Source: Pseudomonas sp. TH10
GTDB taxonomy: Bacteria; Pseudomonadota; Gammaproteobacteria; Pseudomonadales; Pseudomonadaceae
Length of the DNA: 33,565 nucleotides
Assembly (NCBI RefSeq): GCF_016651255.1
Contig: NZ_JAEKEG010000109.1
Coordinates: 1-33,565, forward strand
Direction of reading: 5' to 3'
Every line of letters starts with the position of its first letter. The first letter of the stretch is position 1. Position numbers and translations under genes: made by a program. Below, piece after piece: positions 26,136 to 33,565 of this stretch. Below the pieces are notes generated by a model, which did not search any database, was not told the DNA's origin, and saw only the letters and a list, made by a program, of their open reading frames with translations.

Positions 26136-27191
26136 TCATACGGCCCGCTTGGCCCTGGCGTCATTTGTGAGATACAAGATAACAGCAATAAATAACCCAG
26201 CCATCAACCCCAAAATCATACCCAAAGTAATAATCAATGATTTTTTAGGTTTGATAGGCGCGTCAGGTCGGTTCACATCGCCATCCTGTCGGTACACCCA
26301 AACATCTGTAGGACTGACATCGAGATTCTTGAAAAAATCATGCTTTGCCTGCAGCTCACGGAGGTTCATCACAAATGGGTCGTCTGATTGCCGCTGTTCC
26401 AAGTTTTCAATTTCAGCCTTCAGGGCTTTGGATCCACGCATATAAATAAGCTGTCCATCCATGCTTCCAGCTAACTCGACAGCAGGATTACCCGTAATAA
26501 TTGGCGGCTTCTCCAAACCAATTGCCTCTGCAACTTTTAGCGCCTCTTGCAACTTGGTAATAGAATCTTGACGAATTTGCGTGCCCGTTTCTCGAAGAGA
26601 CTTTATCTGTTGGAGGAGGTTACGAGCCCTGACGCGACTTTCAGTGGCGACGTTCTTAATTATCTCCTCTTTCGCCAACAGCCCAGCTCGATCAGCATAT
26701 TGCTGAACCCAGTTCGACGCCAGTTCAGGGTTAGTCGTCTGGACCGTGACTGCAGATTGATCGCCAGCGTCTCTAACCGGCAAAGTTACAATTAATGTCT
26801 TTGAGAATCGGGAATACAAAGCATCTCTGGAGCCCTTTCTCTCTTCTTCTGTGAGACTGGGTAAATAAACGGTATTAAAAAATTCACGATGAAGAGATTC
26901 GGAGTCTAGAATTCGCAGAAAAACTGTATAGATATCCTTTATCGTCAAAGGCACTAAATCGTAATCGCGCGTGCGCCCGTAATTAAAGTTAGCTATATCA
27001 TTCTGCGTTGGCGGGATAAGAAAAAGCTTTGCTTCATATACTGGTTTAGCTGTAAATGCGTACGCAGCAGCCAATAGTGTCGACACTAGCGCCACGCCGA
27101 AAACAATCCATTTTCGCTTCCATACCGAACGGACCAGTGCCTGGATGTCAATTTCAGCACTGCTATGTGATTGTGATGTACTGCTTTGCAT
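26136..27191 (-). CDS. wzz: O-antigen chain-length regulator Wzz
   Basis: 351 residues from ATG 27191. Two membrane helices frame a large periplasmic domain: WIVFGVALVSTLLAAAYAF near residues 29-47 and SLIITLGMILGLMAGLFIAV near 321-340, the second preceded by the proline-rich RPDAPIKPKKS typical of Wzz. The periplasmic part is rich in coiled-coil segments. Wzz oligomers set the modal length of the O-antigen made by Wzy. AAGGCGAG lies before the chosen ATG; a GTG at 27239 is in frame but less likely. It is the first O-antigen gene after lapA and has its own candidate promoter. Confidence 0.93.
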   Translation of the reverse strand: MQSSTSQSHSSAEIDIQALVRSVWKRKWIVFGVALVSTLLAAAYAFTAKPVYEAKLFLIPPTQNDIANFNYGRTRDYDLVPLTIKDIYTVFLRILDSESLHREFFNTVYLPSLTEEERKGSRDALYSRFSKTLIVTLPVRDAGDQSAVTVQTTNPELASNWVQQYADRAGLLAKEEIIKNVATESRVRARNLLQQIKSLRETGTQIRQDSITKLQEALKVAEAIGLEKPPIITGNPAVELAGSMDGQLIYMRGSKALKAEIENLEQRQSDDPFVMNLRELQAKHDFFKNLDVSPTDVWVYRQDGDVNRPDAPIKPKKSLIITLGMILGLMAGLFIAVILYLTNDARAKRAV

Positions 27192-27299
27192 GCCCCACTC
27201 GCCTTCTCTATTACGGCACAACACAGCAGTGAGGTGCACGTTCGTTCAACCACGATGTAATCTATAAAATTATTACGTTAGGTATGGCTTTCGTTCTAC

Positions 27300-27325
27300 A
27301 GCGCCATTGTACCAGCGGTGGCGCT
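27300..27325 (-). promoter_or_regulatory. Candidate wzz promoter with inverted repeat
   Basis: On the minus strand TGGTACAAT gives an extended -10 (TGnTACAAT), about 110 bases upstream of wzz. It is enclosed by a perfect repeat AGCGCCA (27300-27306) and TGGCGCT (27319-27325), so a protein bound here would cover the -10. No good -35 is seen, in keeping with an extended -10 promoter. Confidence 0.4.
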
Positions 27326-27362
27326 CTCTCGGTGAGCATCGGCATTTGCTGTCGATGGTATT

Positions 27363-27599
27363 TTATCGGGATTGAGGCTTCCTGCCTGAAAAACTTCGAG
27401 CTAAGAGCATAGCAACTGGTCCGATGACCATGCCTAGCAGGAGGGAGGAAGCAACGTAGATCGACAGCGGAAGGGAAGGCGTTGACCATCCCAAGAAAAT
27501 CAAACTAGATGGCTGTTGATTTTCCAAGACGAATACAATTGCCACTAAAGCTAATAGTATTCCAAATGTAGCTGTTCCTACACGCCGAAATAGACGCAT
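27363..27599 (-). CDS. lapA: LapA family (DUF1049) membrane protein
   Basis: 78 residues with two membrane helices (FGILLALVAIVFVLENQ and LSIYVASSLLLGMVIGPVAM) and the conserved ENQQPSSLIFLGW turn between them. LapA proteins work with LapB to control LpxC and lipopolysaccharide amounts in enteric bacteria. Here the gene stands between ihfB and wzz, as usual in Pseudomonas, 20 bases after ihfB with GGAGGT before ATG 27599. Likely co-transcribed with ihfB. The exact role in Pseudomonas is less well known. Confidence 0.88.
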   Translation of the reverse strand: MRLFRRVGTATFGILLALVAIVFVLENQQPSSLIFLGWSTPSLPLSIYVASSLLLGMVIGPVAMLLARSFSGRKPQSR

Positions 27600-27619
27600 C
27601 TCATACCTCCGTTTAGCAC

Positions 27620-27913
27620 TTAATTTTCTTCCTCCTCTTCGTTCACGCGATCACGCAGCTCTTTGCCGGGTTTGAAATGCGGAACGAACTTGCCGTCCAG
27701 ACTGACCGATTGACCCGTTTTGGGGTTACGGCCTACGCGAGGCGCGCGATAGTGCAACGAAAAGCTGCCAAACCCACGGATCTCGATTCGATCACCCGTG
27801 GCAAGACATTGGGACATTTGCTCAAGCATGGTCTTGATGGCCAACTCCACATCCTTGGATGAGAGTAGCCCTTGATGGGTGACAATTCGTTCGATCAACT
27901 CCGACTTCGTCAT
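27620..27913 (-). CDS. ihfB: Integration host factor subunit beta
   Basis: 97 residues, HU/IHF fold. [10 protein letters not shown] at the start, [20 protein letters not shown] in the middle and [20 protein letters not shown] (DNA-wrapping arm with the intercalating proline) are all standard for IHF-beta; the acidic tail EEEEEN is usual in pseudomonads. With IhfA it bends DNA at specific sites, including sigma-54 promoters such as the one proposed at 5596. It lies downstream of rpsA, as in many proteobacteria. Confidence 0.97.
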   Translation of the reverse strand: MTKSELIERIVTHQGLLSSKDVELAIKTMLEQMSQCLATGDRIEIRGFGSFSLHYRAPRVGRNPKTGQSVSLDGKFVPHFKPGKELRDRVNEEEEEN

Positions 27914-28065
27914 GTTTTTCCCTTCTTTTTCAAGCAGCTAGATCAGCACTTCAAAAGGTTTTAGCACGCTCCGAGGGATTTGAACAGTCCAAGATTTGAC
28001 ATATCGTTACCGGCTTTGAGTCGCCCTATTTGCGGGCGTCTCAAGCTGGCGGGCCGCTTGTTCTG

Positions 28066-28344
28066 TCACCTGCAAATCACCAGCATGGTGCGTGTCAGGT
28101 AGCCTGCGGGATTAAAACCGAATGGGTATTCATCCTCGTCCTTGGCGTCATCCGACCTTGCAATAACCTTGTAGCCTGCCGCTTTGCATTCCTTGTCGGC
28201 GCGCTTGCGGCATTTCTCCCAACCCGAGCCCAGGCCGGAACAATCGATCTCTATCCCGCTGACACCACGCACCGCATGGGTCTTGGCGCTGGTGGTGCAG
28301 CCTGCCAGTGCCAGTACTGCTATGGCGACCATGAGCTTGTTCAT
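28066..28344 (-). CDS. Small lipoprotein of unknown function
   Basis: 92 residues. The first 15 form a lipoprotein signal peptide with lipobox LALAGC, so Cys16 should be acylated. Threonine follows at position +2, which favours outer-membrane sorting. The mature part has four more cysteines (IDCSGLG, EKCRKRADKECK, LVICR), possibly disulfide-bonded in the periplasm. ATG 28344 has AAGGAAG upstream. It sits between rpsA and ihfB, with its own spacing. I recognise no functional family. Confidence 0.8.
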   Translation of the reverse strand: MNKLMVAIAVLALAGCTTSAKTHAVRGVSGIEIDCSGLGSGWEKCRKRADKECKAAGYKVIARSDDAKDEDEYPFGFNPAGYLTRTMLVICR

Positions 28345-28492
28345 GCACTTCCTTATTAGTCAGGCACCCTACCGGAGGGTGCTTGCGCCCTATGCTCTAG
28401 AGTAGCTGCAAATAAGCGATTGATCCTGTTAAAGAAAGGGACAGTTTGGTGGGGGTGTTGGTTCAGCGGATGATGCGCGTGGGGCCGATAAA

Positions 28493-28541
28493 GATCAAAA
28501 GATCAAAAGATCAAAAGATCGCAGCCTTCGGCAGCTCCTAC
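28493..28541. repeat. Tandem GATCAAAA plus dispersed repeat arm
   Basis: GATCAAAA occurs three times in tandem (28493-28516) and runs straight into a 25-base arm at 28517-28541 that is the same as the arm at 7087-7111. The reverse arm is missing here, so it is half of the palindrome. It lies beyond the rpsA terminator. A run of G-rich sequence follows to 28590. Confidence 0.75.
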
Positions 28542-28606
28542 GGGGGTTGGGGATATTTCGGGATTGAGGGGGAATTGGGGAATGGGGGGTTGCTGAATCG
28601 CAGGCA

Positions 28607-28636
28607 CAAAAAAGGGCGACCGAAGTCGCCCTTTTT
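28607..28636 (-). terminator. rpsA terminator
   Basis: AAAAAGGGCGAC (28609-28620) pairs with GTCGCCCTTTTT (28625-28636) around CGAA. On the minus strand it ends in a T-run and starts 15 bases after the rpsA stop. Confidence 0.92.
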
Positions 28637-28651
28637 ACAATCAAACAGAAC

Positions 28652-30346
28652 TTAGTTCTGTTTTTCCATTTGTGCACGCAACAGGTCGCCCAGAGTGGTA
28701 GGACCAGGAGCAGCGGTATCCGAAGCTGGCTTGTCGCGCAGGCTTTGGATTGCTTCTTTCTCTTCAGCATCATCTTTCGACTTGATGGAGAGTTGGATCA
28801 CGCGGCTCTTGCGATCAACGCTGATGATCTTGGCTTCTACTTCCTGGCCTTCTTTCAGCACGTTGCGCGCGTCTTCAACGCGGTCACGGCTGATTTCGGA
28901 GGCTTTCAGAGTCGCTTCGATATCGTCGGCCAGAACGATGATGGCGCCTTTGGCGTCAACTTCTTTCACGGTGCCAGTAACGATTGCGCCTTTGTCGTTA
29001 ACCGAGACGTACTCGGAGAACGGATCGCTTTCCAGTTGCTTGATACCCAGGGAGATACGCTCGCGCTCTGGGTCAACCGACAGGATAACGGTGTCCAGCT
29101 CGTCGCCCTTCTTGAAACGACGAACAGCTTCTTCGCCCACTTCGTTCCAGGAGATGTCGGACAGGTGAACCAGACCGTCGATGCCGCCGTCCAGACCAAT
29201 GAAGATACCGAAATCGGTGATCGACTTGATGGTGCCGGAGATTTTATCGCCCTTGTTGAACTGGCCAGAGAAATCTTCCCATGGGTTAGATTTGCACTGC
29301 TTGATGCCCAGGGAGATACGACGACGCTCTTCGTCGATGTCCAGAACCATAACTTCCACTTCGTCGCCGACTTGTACGACTTTCGAAGGGTGGATGTTTT
29401 TGTTGGTCCAGTCCATTTCCGAAACGTGTACCAGACCTTCAACGCCTTCTTCCAGCTCAGCGAAGCAGCCGTAGTCGGTCAGGTTGGTTACACGAGCGGT
29501 AACGCGAGTGCTTTCTGGGTAACGGGCTTTGATAGCAACCCATGGATCTTCGCCCAGCTGCTTCAGGCCCAGGGAAACACGGTTGCGTTCGCGATCGTAT
29601 TTCAGAACCTTAACGTCGATTTCGTCACCAACGTTGACGATCTCGGAAGGATGCTTGATGCGCTTCCAGGCCATGTCGGTGATGTGCAGCAGGCCGTCCA
29701 CGCCACCCAGATCGACGAATGCGCCGTAATCGGTGAGGTTTTTGACGATACCTTTGACTTGCTGGCCTTCCTGCAGGGATTCCAGCAGAGCTTCACGCTC
29801 GGCGGAGTTCTCGGCTTCCAGGACGCTGCGACGGGAAACGACAACGTTGTTGCGCTTCTGGTCCAGCTTGATGACCTTGAATTCCAGCTCTTTGCCTTCC
29901 AGGTGCGTGGTGTCGCGCACTGGACGGACGTCAACCAGGGAACCTGGCAGGAACGCACGGATGCCGTTAACGTCGACAGTGAAGCCGCCTTTAACCTTAC
30001 CGTTGATAACGCCCTTGACCACTTCCTCGGCTGCGAAGGCAGCTTCCAGAACGATCCAGCACTCAGCGCGCTTGGCTTTTTCACGGGACAGCTTGGTTTC
30101 ACCGAAACCGTCTTCAACCGAGTCCAGAGCAACGTGAACTTCGTCACCGACATTGATAGTCAGATCGCCAGCGTCGTTGTAGAACTGCTCAAGCGGGATG
30201 AGTGCTTCAGACTTCAGGCCAGCGTGAACGGTTACCCAGCGAGCTTGGTAATCGATATCAACGATAACACCGGTGATGATGGAGCCTGCCTGAAGGTTCA
30301 GGGTTTTTAGGCTTTCTTCAAAGAGTTCCGCAAAGCTTTCGCTCAT
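28652..30346 (-). CDS. rpsA: 30S ribosomal protein S1
   Basis: 564 residues from ATG 30346, with six S1 RNA-binding repeats in tandem; the last four show the clear pattern of G-x-V-x-x-(I/L)-x-D-(Y/F)-G (for example [20 protein letters not shown] and [20 protein letters not shown]). S1 holds mRNA on the ribosome and is essential. The upstream in-frame ATG at 30391 lies inside the structured leader and is not the start. The only ribosome site is a modest AGGAAT, as expected for an S1 gene under autogenous control. Codon choice is that of a highly expressed gene. Confidence 0.97.
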   Translation of the reverse strand: MSESFAELFEESLKTLNLQAGSIITGVIVDIDYQARWVTVHAGLKSEALIPLEQFYNDAGDLTINVGDEVHVALDSVEDGFGETKLSREKAKRAECWIVLEAAFAAEEVVKGVINGKVKGGFTVDVNGIRAFLPGSLVDVRPVRDTTHLEGKELEFKVIKLDQKRNNVVVSRRSVLEAENSAEREALLESLQEGQQVKGIVKNLTDYGAFVDLGGVDGLLHITDMAWKRIKHPSEIVNVGDEIDVKVLKYDRERNRVSLGLKQLGEDPWVAIKARYPESTRVTARVTNLTDYGCFAELEEGVEGLVHVSEMDWTNKNIHPSKVVQVGDEVEVMVLDIDEERRRISLGIKQCKSNPWEDFSGQFNKGDKISGTIKSITDFGIFIGLDGGIDGLVHLSDISWNEVGEEAVRRFKKGDELDTVILSVDPERERISLGIKQLESDPFSEYVSVNDKGAIVTGTVKEVDAKGAIIVLADDIEATLKASEISRDRVEDARNVLKEGQEVEAKIISVDRKSRVIQLSIKSKDDAEEKEAIQSLRDKPASDTAAPGPTTLGDLLRAQMEKQN

Positions 30347-30364
30347 TTTAATTCCTGTAAATGA

Positions 30365-30405
30365 GGGCGAAGGATACGCCCATCTCCACACCCCAGACGG
30401 TGTGG
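30365..30405 (-). promoter_or_regulatory. rpsA leader hairpins, candidate S1 autoregulation element
   Basis: Just before rpsA the minus strand carries CCACACC/GGTGTGG (30386-30405) and then GGGCG/CGCCC (30365-30381). Gammaproteobacterial rpsA leaders are known to fold into successive hairpins with a weak ribosome site, through which S1 represses its own translation. A TATATG -10-like hexamer lies about 15 bases upstream of the first hairpin. The role here is inferred from position and shape. Confidence 0.55.
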
Positions 30406-30465
30406 GTTAGTTTCATATAGAAGAAGCGCCGCAGGACTATGACTGGTCCCCTGTGGCCTTCTTGG

Positions 30466-31155
30466 TCACCCGGCGATATCGCGAATGGCGATCTCGCTCA
30501 TGATGCGTTCAAGCACCTGATCGATGGACAACTCCGTGGAATCCAGCTGTATGGCGTCAGCCGCCGGTTTAAGCGGGGCTACCGCTCGCTGGGTGTCACG
30601 CTCGTCGCGCGCACGGATCTCATCTAGCAGACTCGACAGACTAACACCCTCGACTTTGCCCTTCAACTGCAAATATCGACGGCGCGCCCTCTCCTCGGCA
30701 CTGGCGGTCAGGAAAATCTTCAGCGGTGCACCAGGAAAAACCACCGTCCCCATGTCGCGACCATCGGCCACCAGCCCCGGCGCTTCCTGAAAAGCCCGCT
30801 GGCGCTGCAGCAGGGCATCGCGCACGGCCGGCAAGGCGGCCACTTGGGAAGCCCAGGCGCCGACCTGTTCGTTGCGCAAGTCATCGGTCACATCGTCGCC
30901 TTCGAGGATGATGCGCTGTGGATGACCCTCGGTTGCGCCGACGAACTGCACGTCCAGATGAGCGGCCAGCAGCTTCAGCGACTCTTCATTGGTCAGGTCG
31001 ACACCGTGATTGCGTGCGGCAAAAGCCAACAGGCGGTACAGCGCACCGGAATCCAGCAGGCACCAGCCCAGGCGCTTGGCCAGTATGCCGGCGATGGTGC
31101 CCTTGCCCGACCCGCTTGGGCCGTCGATGGTAATGACCGGTGGCTTGATGTTCAC
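30466..31155 (-). CDS. cmk: Cytidylate kinase
   Basis: 229 residues. It phosphorylates CMP and dCMP. The P-loop [20 protein letters not shown] is at residues 10-29, LDSGALYR binds the nucleotide, and [13 protein letters not shown] and the lid [11 protein letters not shown] follow. The start is GTG 31155, overlapping the aroA stop as GTGA, so translation is coupled. The next gene is rpsA, the usual order in proteobacteria. Confidence 0.96.
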   Translation of the reverse strand: MNIKPPVITIDGPSGSGKGTIAGILAKRLGWCLLDSGALYRLLAFAARNHGVDLTNEESLKLLAAHLDVQFVGATEGHPQRIILEGDDVTDDLRNEQVGAWASQVAALPAVRDALLQRQRAFQEAPGLVADGRDMGTVVFPGAPLKIFLTASAEERARRRYLQLKGKVEGVSLSSLLDEIRARDERDTQRAVAPLKPAADAIQLDSTELSIDQVLERIMSEIAIRDIAG

Positions 31156-33358
31156 GACTGAGCCTCTTGAGCAACGCGGATGCCGACCTGCGCGCACAGC
31201 GCGAGGAAGTTGGGGAACGAGGTCGCGACGTTCGCGCAATCATGGATGCGAATCGGCGCGGTGGCGCGCAGCGACGCAACGCTGAAGGCCATGGCGATCC
31301 GGTGGTCGCCGTGACCGTGCACTTCGCCGCCGCCAATCAGGCCGCCGTCGATGATAATGCCGTCCGGGGTCGGCTGGCATTTTACGCCCAGCGCGAGCAA
31401 ACCATCCGCCATCACCTGAATGCGATCCGATTCCTTGACCCGCAGCTCTTCGGCGCCGGTCAGCACGGTGCGCCCTTCGGCACAGGCAGCGGCGACGAAC
31501 AGTACCGGGAATTCGTCGATGGCCAGTGGAACCAGCTCTTCCGGAATCTCGATACCTTTGAGTTTAGCCGCTCGCACGCGCAGGTCAGCCACAGGCTCGC
31601 CGCCGACTTCACGCTGGTTCTCCAGAGTGATGTCCGCACCCATCAGGCGCAGGATGTCGATCACGCCGGTACGGGTCGGGTTGATGCCGACGTGCTCAAG
31701 TACCAGCTCCGAACCTTCGGCGATCGAAGCCGCTACCAGGAAGAACGCCGACGACGAGATGTCGCCCGGCACCTCAATATGAGTCGCGGTCAATTTGCCG
31801 CCGGACTCGACCGACGCCGTAGCGCCTTCAACGCTGACCGGGTAGCCGAAACCGCGCAGCATGCGCTCAGTGTGGTCACGGGTCGGCGCAGGTTCAGTAA
31901 CGGTAGTCTTGCCTTCAGCATACAAACCGGCGAGCAGCAGGCAGGATTTCACCTGAGCACTGGCCATCGGCATGGTGTAGGTCAAGCCTTTGAGCTTGTG
32001 ACCGCCACGAATAGTCATCGGCGGACGACCTTCAGCGGCGGTTTCGATCACGGCACCCATTTCACGCAGTGGATTGGCCACGCGATTCATCGGACGCTTG
32101 GACAGCGAAGCATCGCCAGTCAGGGTGCTGTCGAAGTTCTGCGCGGCCAGCAGGCCGGACAGCAGACGCATCGAGGTCCCTGAGTTGCCCAGATAGATCG
32201 GGCCCGGCGCAGGTTTCAGGCCGTGCAGACCAACACCGTGAATGGTTACGCGGCCGTGGTGCGGGCCTTCGATGACCACGCCCATGTCGCGGAACGCCTG
32301 CAAGGTCGCCAGAGCGTCTTCGCCCTCAAGGAAACCTTCGACTTCGGTGACGCCTTCGGCCAGCGAACCGAGCATGATCGAACGGTGGGAAATGGATTTG
32401 TCACCCGGTACGCGAATCCGACCGGACAGGCGGCCACCAGGTTGAGCCAGGAAGATCAGATCGTTGGAATTCATAGCGTCCACATAGGCCCTGCGGGCCA
32501 GGATTTTACTGAAATGCTCGCGGGCAACCCGGGCGCGAGTGAAAACGCCCAACAATTGGTGCCCATCCCCTGCATCGACCGCGTCGCGCAAGGCGTCGAG
32601 GTCGCTGCGAAATGTATCGAGTGTGCGCAGAACAGCCTCGCGGTTGGCGAGGAAGATGTCGTGCCACATCACCGGGTCGCTTCCGGCGATTCTTGTGAAA
32701 TCGCGGAAACCACCGGCAGCGTAACGGAAGATCTCTAGATTTTCATTGCGCTTGGCCAATGAATCGACCAGGCCGAAGGCCAGCAAGTGCGGCAGATGAC
32801 TGGTCGCAGCCAACACTTCATCGTGACGCTCGACCTGCATGTGCTCGACGTCGGCGCCCAATTCGCGCCACAGACGGTCAACCACGGCCAGTGCAGCCGG
32901 ATCGGTTTGCTCAAGCGGCGTGAGGATCACTTTGTGACGACGGAACAGCTCGGCGTTAGAGGCTTCCACCCCACTCTGCTCGGAGCCGGCAATCGGATGC
33001 CCCGGCACGAAACGCGACGGCATGCCGCCGAACGCCTCGGTGGCCGCACGCACCACGTTGCCCTTGGCGCTGCCGACATCGGTCAGGATCGCCTGGCCCA
33101 GGTCCATGCCGGCCAACCGGACGAGCATTTTCTCCATGGCCAGGATCGGCACGGCGAGCTGGATCACGTCGGCGCCCTGACAGGCCAGCGCCAGGTCTTC
33201 TTCGCAGCGATCCACCACACCCAGCTCAACCGCCAGTTTGCGCGACTGCGGATCAAGATCGACCCCACCACTTCGCGGCACAGGCCACTTTCGCGCAGCC
33301 CCTTGGCAAAGGAACCACCGATCAAGCCCAGGCCGACCACCACCAGGCGCCCGATCAT
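31152..33358 (-). CDS. Bifunctional prephenate dehydrogenase / EPSP synthase, one apparent base deletion
   Basis: A TyrA-AroA fusion, as usual in Pseudomonas. The TyrA part (from ATG 33358) starts [20 protein letters not shown], its NAD site, and has [20 protein letters not shown]. The AroA part begins at [18 protein letters not shown] (32474) and carries [25 protein letters not shown] and the catalytic DEFPVLF. It makes tyrosine precursor and 5-enolpyruvylshikimate-3-phosphate. The frame breaks at VVGSILIRS; one more G at the run 33263-33266 gives [14 protein letters not shown] and a protein of 735 residues. Since AroA is normally essential for growth without aromatic supplements, and the frame after the break has no good start, sequencing error is the likely explanation. 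An upstream GTG at 33394 is an alternative start. Confidence 0.93.
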
Positions 33359-33386
33359 AGGCGCCGCAGGTTGCAGTGCAGTGACA

Positions 33387-33565
33387 TCAACCACGGGCCA
33401 GAACCTTGGTCAGCGCCTCGAGGAAGCGGCTGTTTTCGGCAGGCAAGCCGATGGTGATGCGCAGGTGGTTCGGCATGCCGTAGTTGGCCACCGGCCGCAC
33501 GATCACGCCTTCACGCAGCAAACCCTGGAAGACCGGCGCCTGCTCATTGTGCTACGTTCAGCGGC
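33387..33565 (-). CDS. hisC: Histidinol-phosphate aminotransferase, C-terminal part
   Basis: The last ~50 residues are visible: QAPVFQGLLREGVIVRPVAN, YGMPNHLRITIGLPAENSRF and LEALTKVLARG. GVIVRPVANYGMPNHLRITIG is the characteristic C-terminal block of HisC-type PLP aminotransferases, with the substrate-binding arginine in LRIT. In Pseudomonas this copy precedes tyrA-aroA in the pheA-hisC-tyrA/aroA-cmk-rpsA cluster and can act on aromatic keto acids. Codons upstream of QAPVFQ do not match the family, which suggests foreign bases at the window end. Confidence 0.88.

Noticed and set aside
27285..27305. GGCGCTGTAG upstream of wzz as a JUMPstart/ops element
   Set aside because: The ops core GGCGGTAG is not matched and the rest of JUMPstart is missing.
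28493..28516. Tandem GATCAAAA units as a possible CRISPR or iteron array
   Set aside because: Units are only eight bases, contiguous with no spacers, and only three copies; they adjoin a REP arm.
28670..30310. 546-codon open frame on the plus strand opposite rpsA
   Set aside because: Exact antisense of a highly biased essential gene; composition comes from rpsA codon use and no domain is recognisable.
31167..32183. 338-codon plus-strand frame opposite aroA
   Set aside because: Antisense shadow of a certain gene.

Overview
The window reads as a chromosomal segment of a Pseudomonas of the fluorescens group. The evidence is the gene order hisC - tyrA/aroA - cmk - rpsA - (lipoprotein) - ihfB - lapA - wzz - O-antigen genes - wbpL - wbpM - ... 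- comEA, together with a KdpF/KdpA pair, an ethanolamine permease with a -24/-12 promoter, and the short palindromic repeats typical of these genomes. No rRNA, tRNA, CRISPR array or intact insertion sequence was seen.

Layout. (1) 1-1732, minus strand: 5' part of kdpFABC (kdpF, then kdpA cut by the window edge), with a KdpE-like box upstream. (2) 1940-5344, plus strand: rfbC-rfbB-rfbA-rfbD, the four enzymes for dTDP-L-rhamnose, with touching or overlapping ends. (3) 5345-9059: ethanolamine permease under a candidate sigma-54 promoter, a small DUF2897 membrane protein, a DUF1989 protein, and a divergent TetR regulator. (4) 9056-11145, minus strand: a frameshifted short-chain dehydrogenase followed by a FabF-type ketoacyl synthase. 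(5) 11348-27191: the AT-rich O-antigen locus, bounded by comEA on one side and lapA/ihfB on the other. It holds an oppositely oriented sugar epimerase, a membrane acyltransferase, WbpM, WbpL, a WbpV-like reductase, three glycosyltransferases, Wzx, Wzy and Wzz. (6) 27363-33565, minus strand: lapA, ihfB, a small lipoprotein, rpsA with a structured leader, cmk, the fused tyrA-aroA and the end of hisC.

How the genes work together. WbpM and the WbpV-like reductase should make a UDP-2-acetamido-2,6-dideoxyhexose (QuiNAc or FucNAc). WbpL loads it on undecaprenyl phosphate. Three glycosyltransferases extend the unit, drawing rhamnose from the separate rfb operon. Wzx flips the unit, Wzy polymerises it and Wzz sets chain length. 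The acyltransferase probably decorates it. A four-sugar repeat unit is an inference from the transferase count.

Main caution. At least nine genes or gene parts are broken by losses of exactly one base, nearly all in homopolymer runs. Restoring one base at each site gives a continuous protein of family-typical length every time. One broken gene is the essential tyrA-aroA fusion, and the last ~20 bases of the window resemble a sequencing adapter. The simplest reading is uncorrected long-read sequencing error, so most genes marked here as pseudogenes are probably intact in the living strain.
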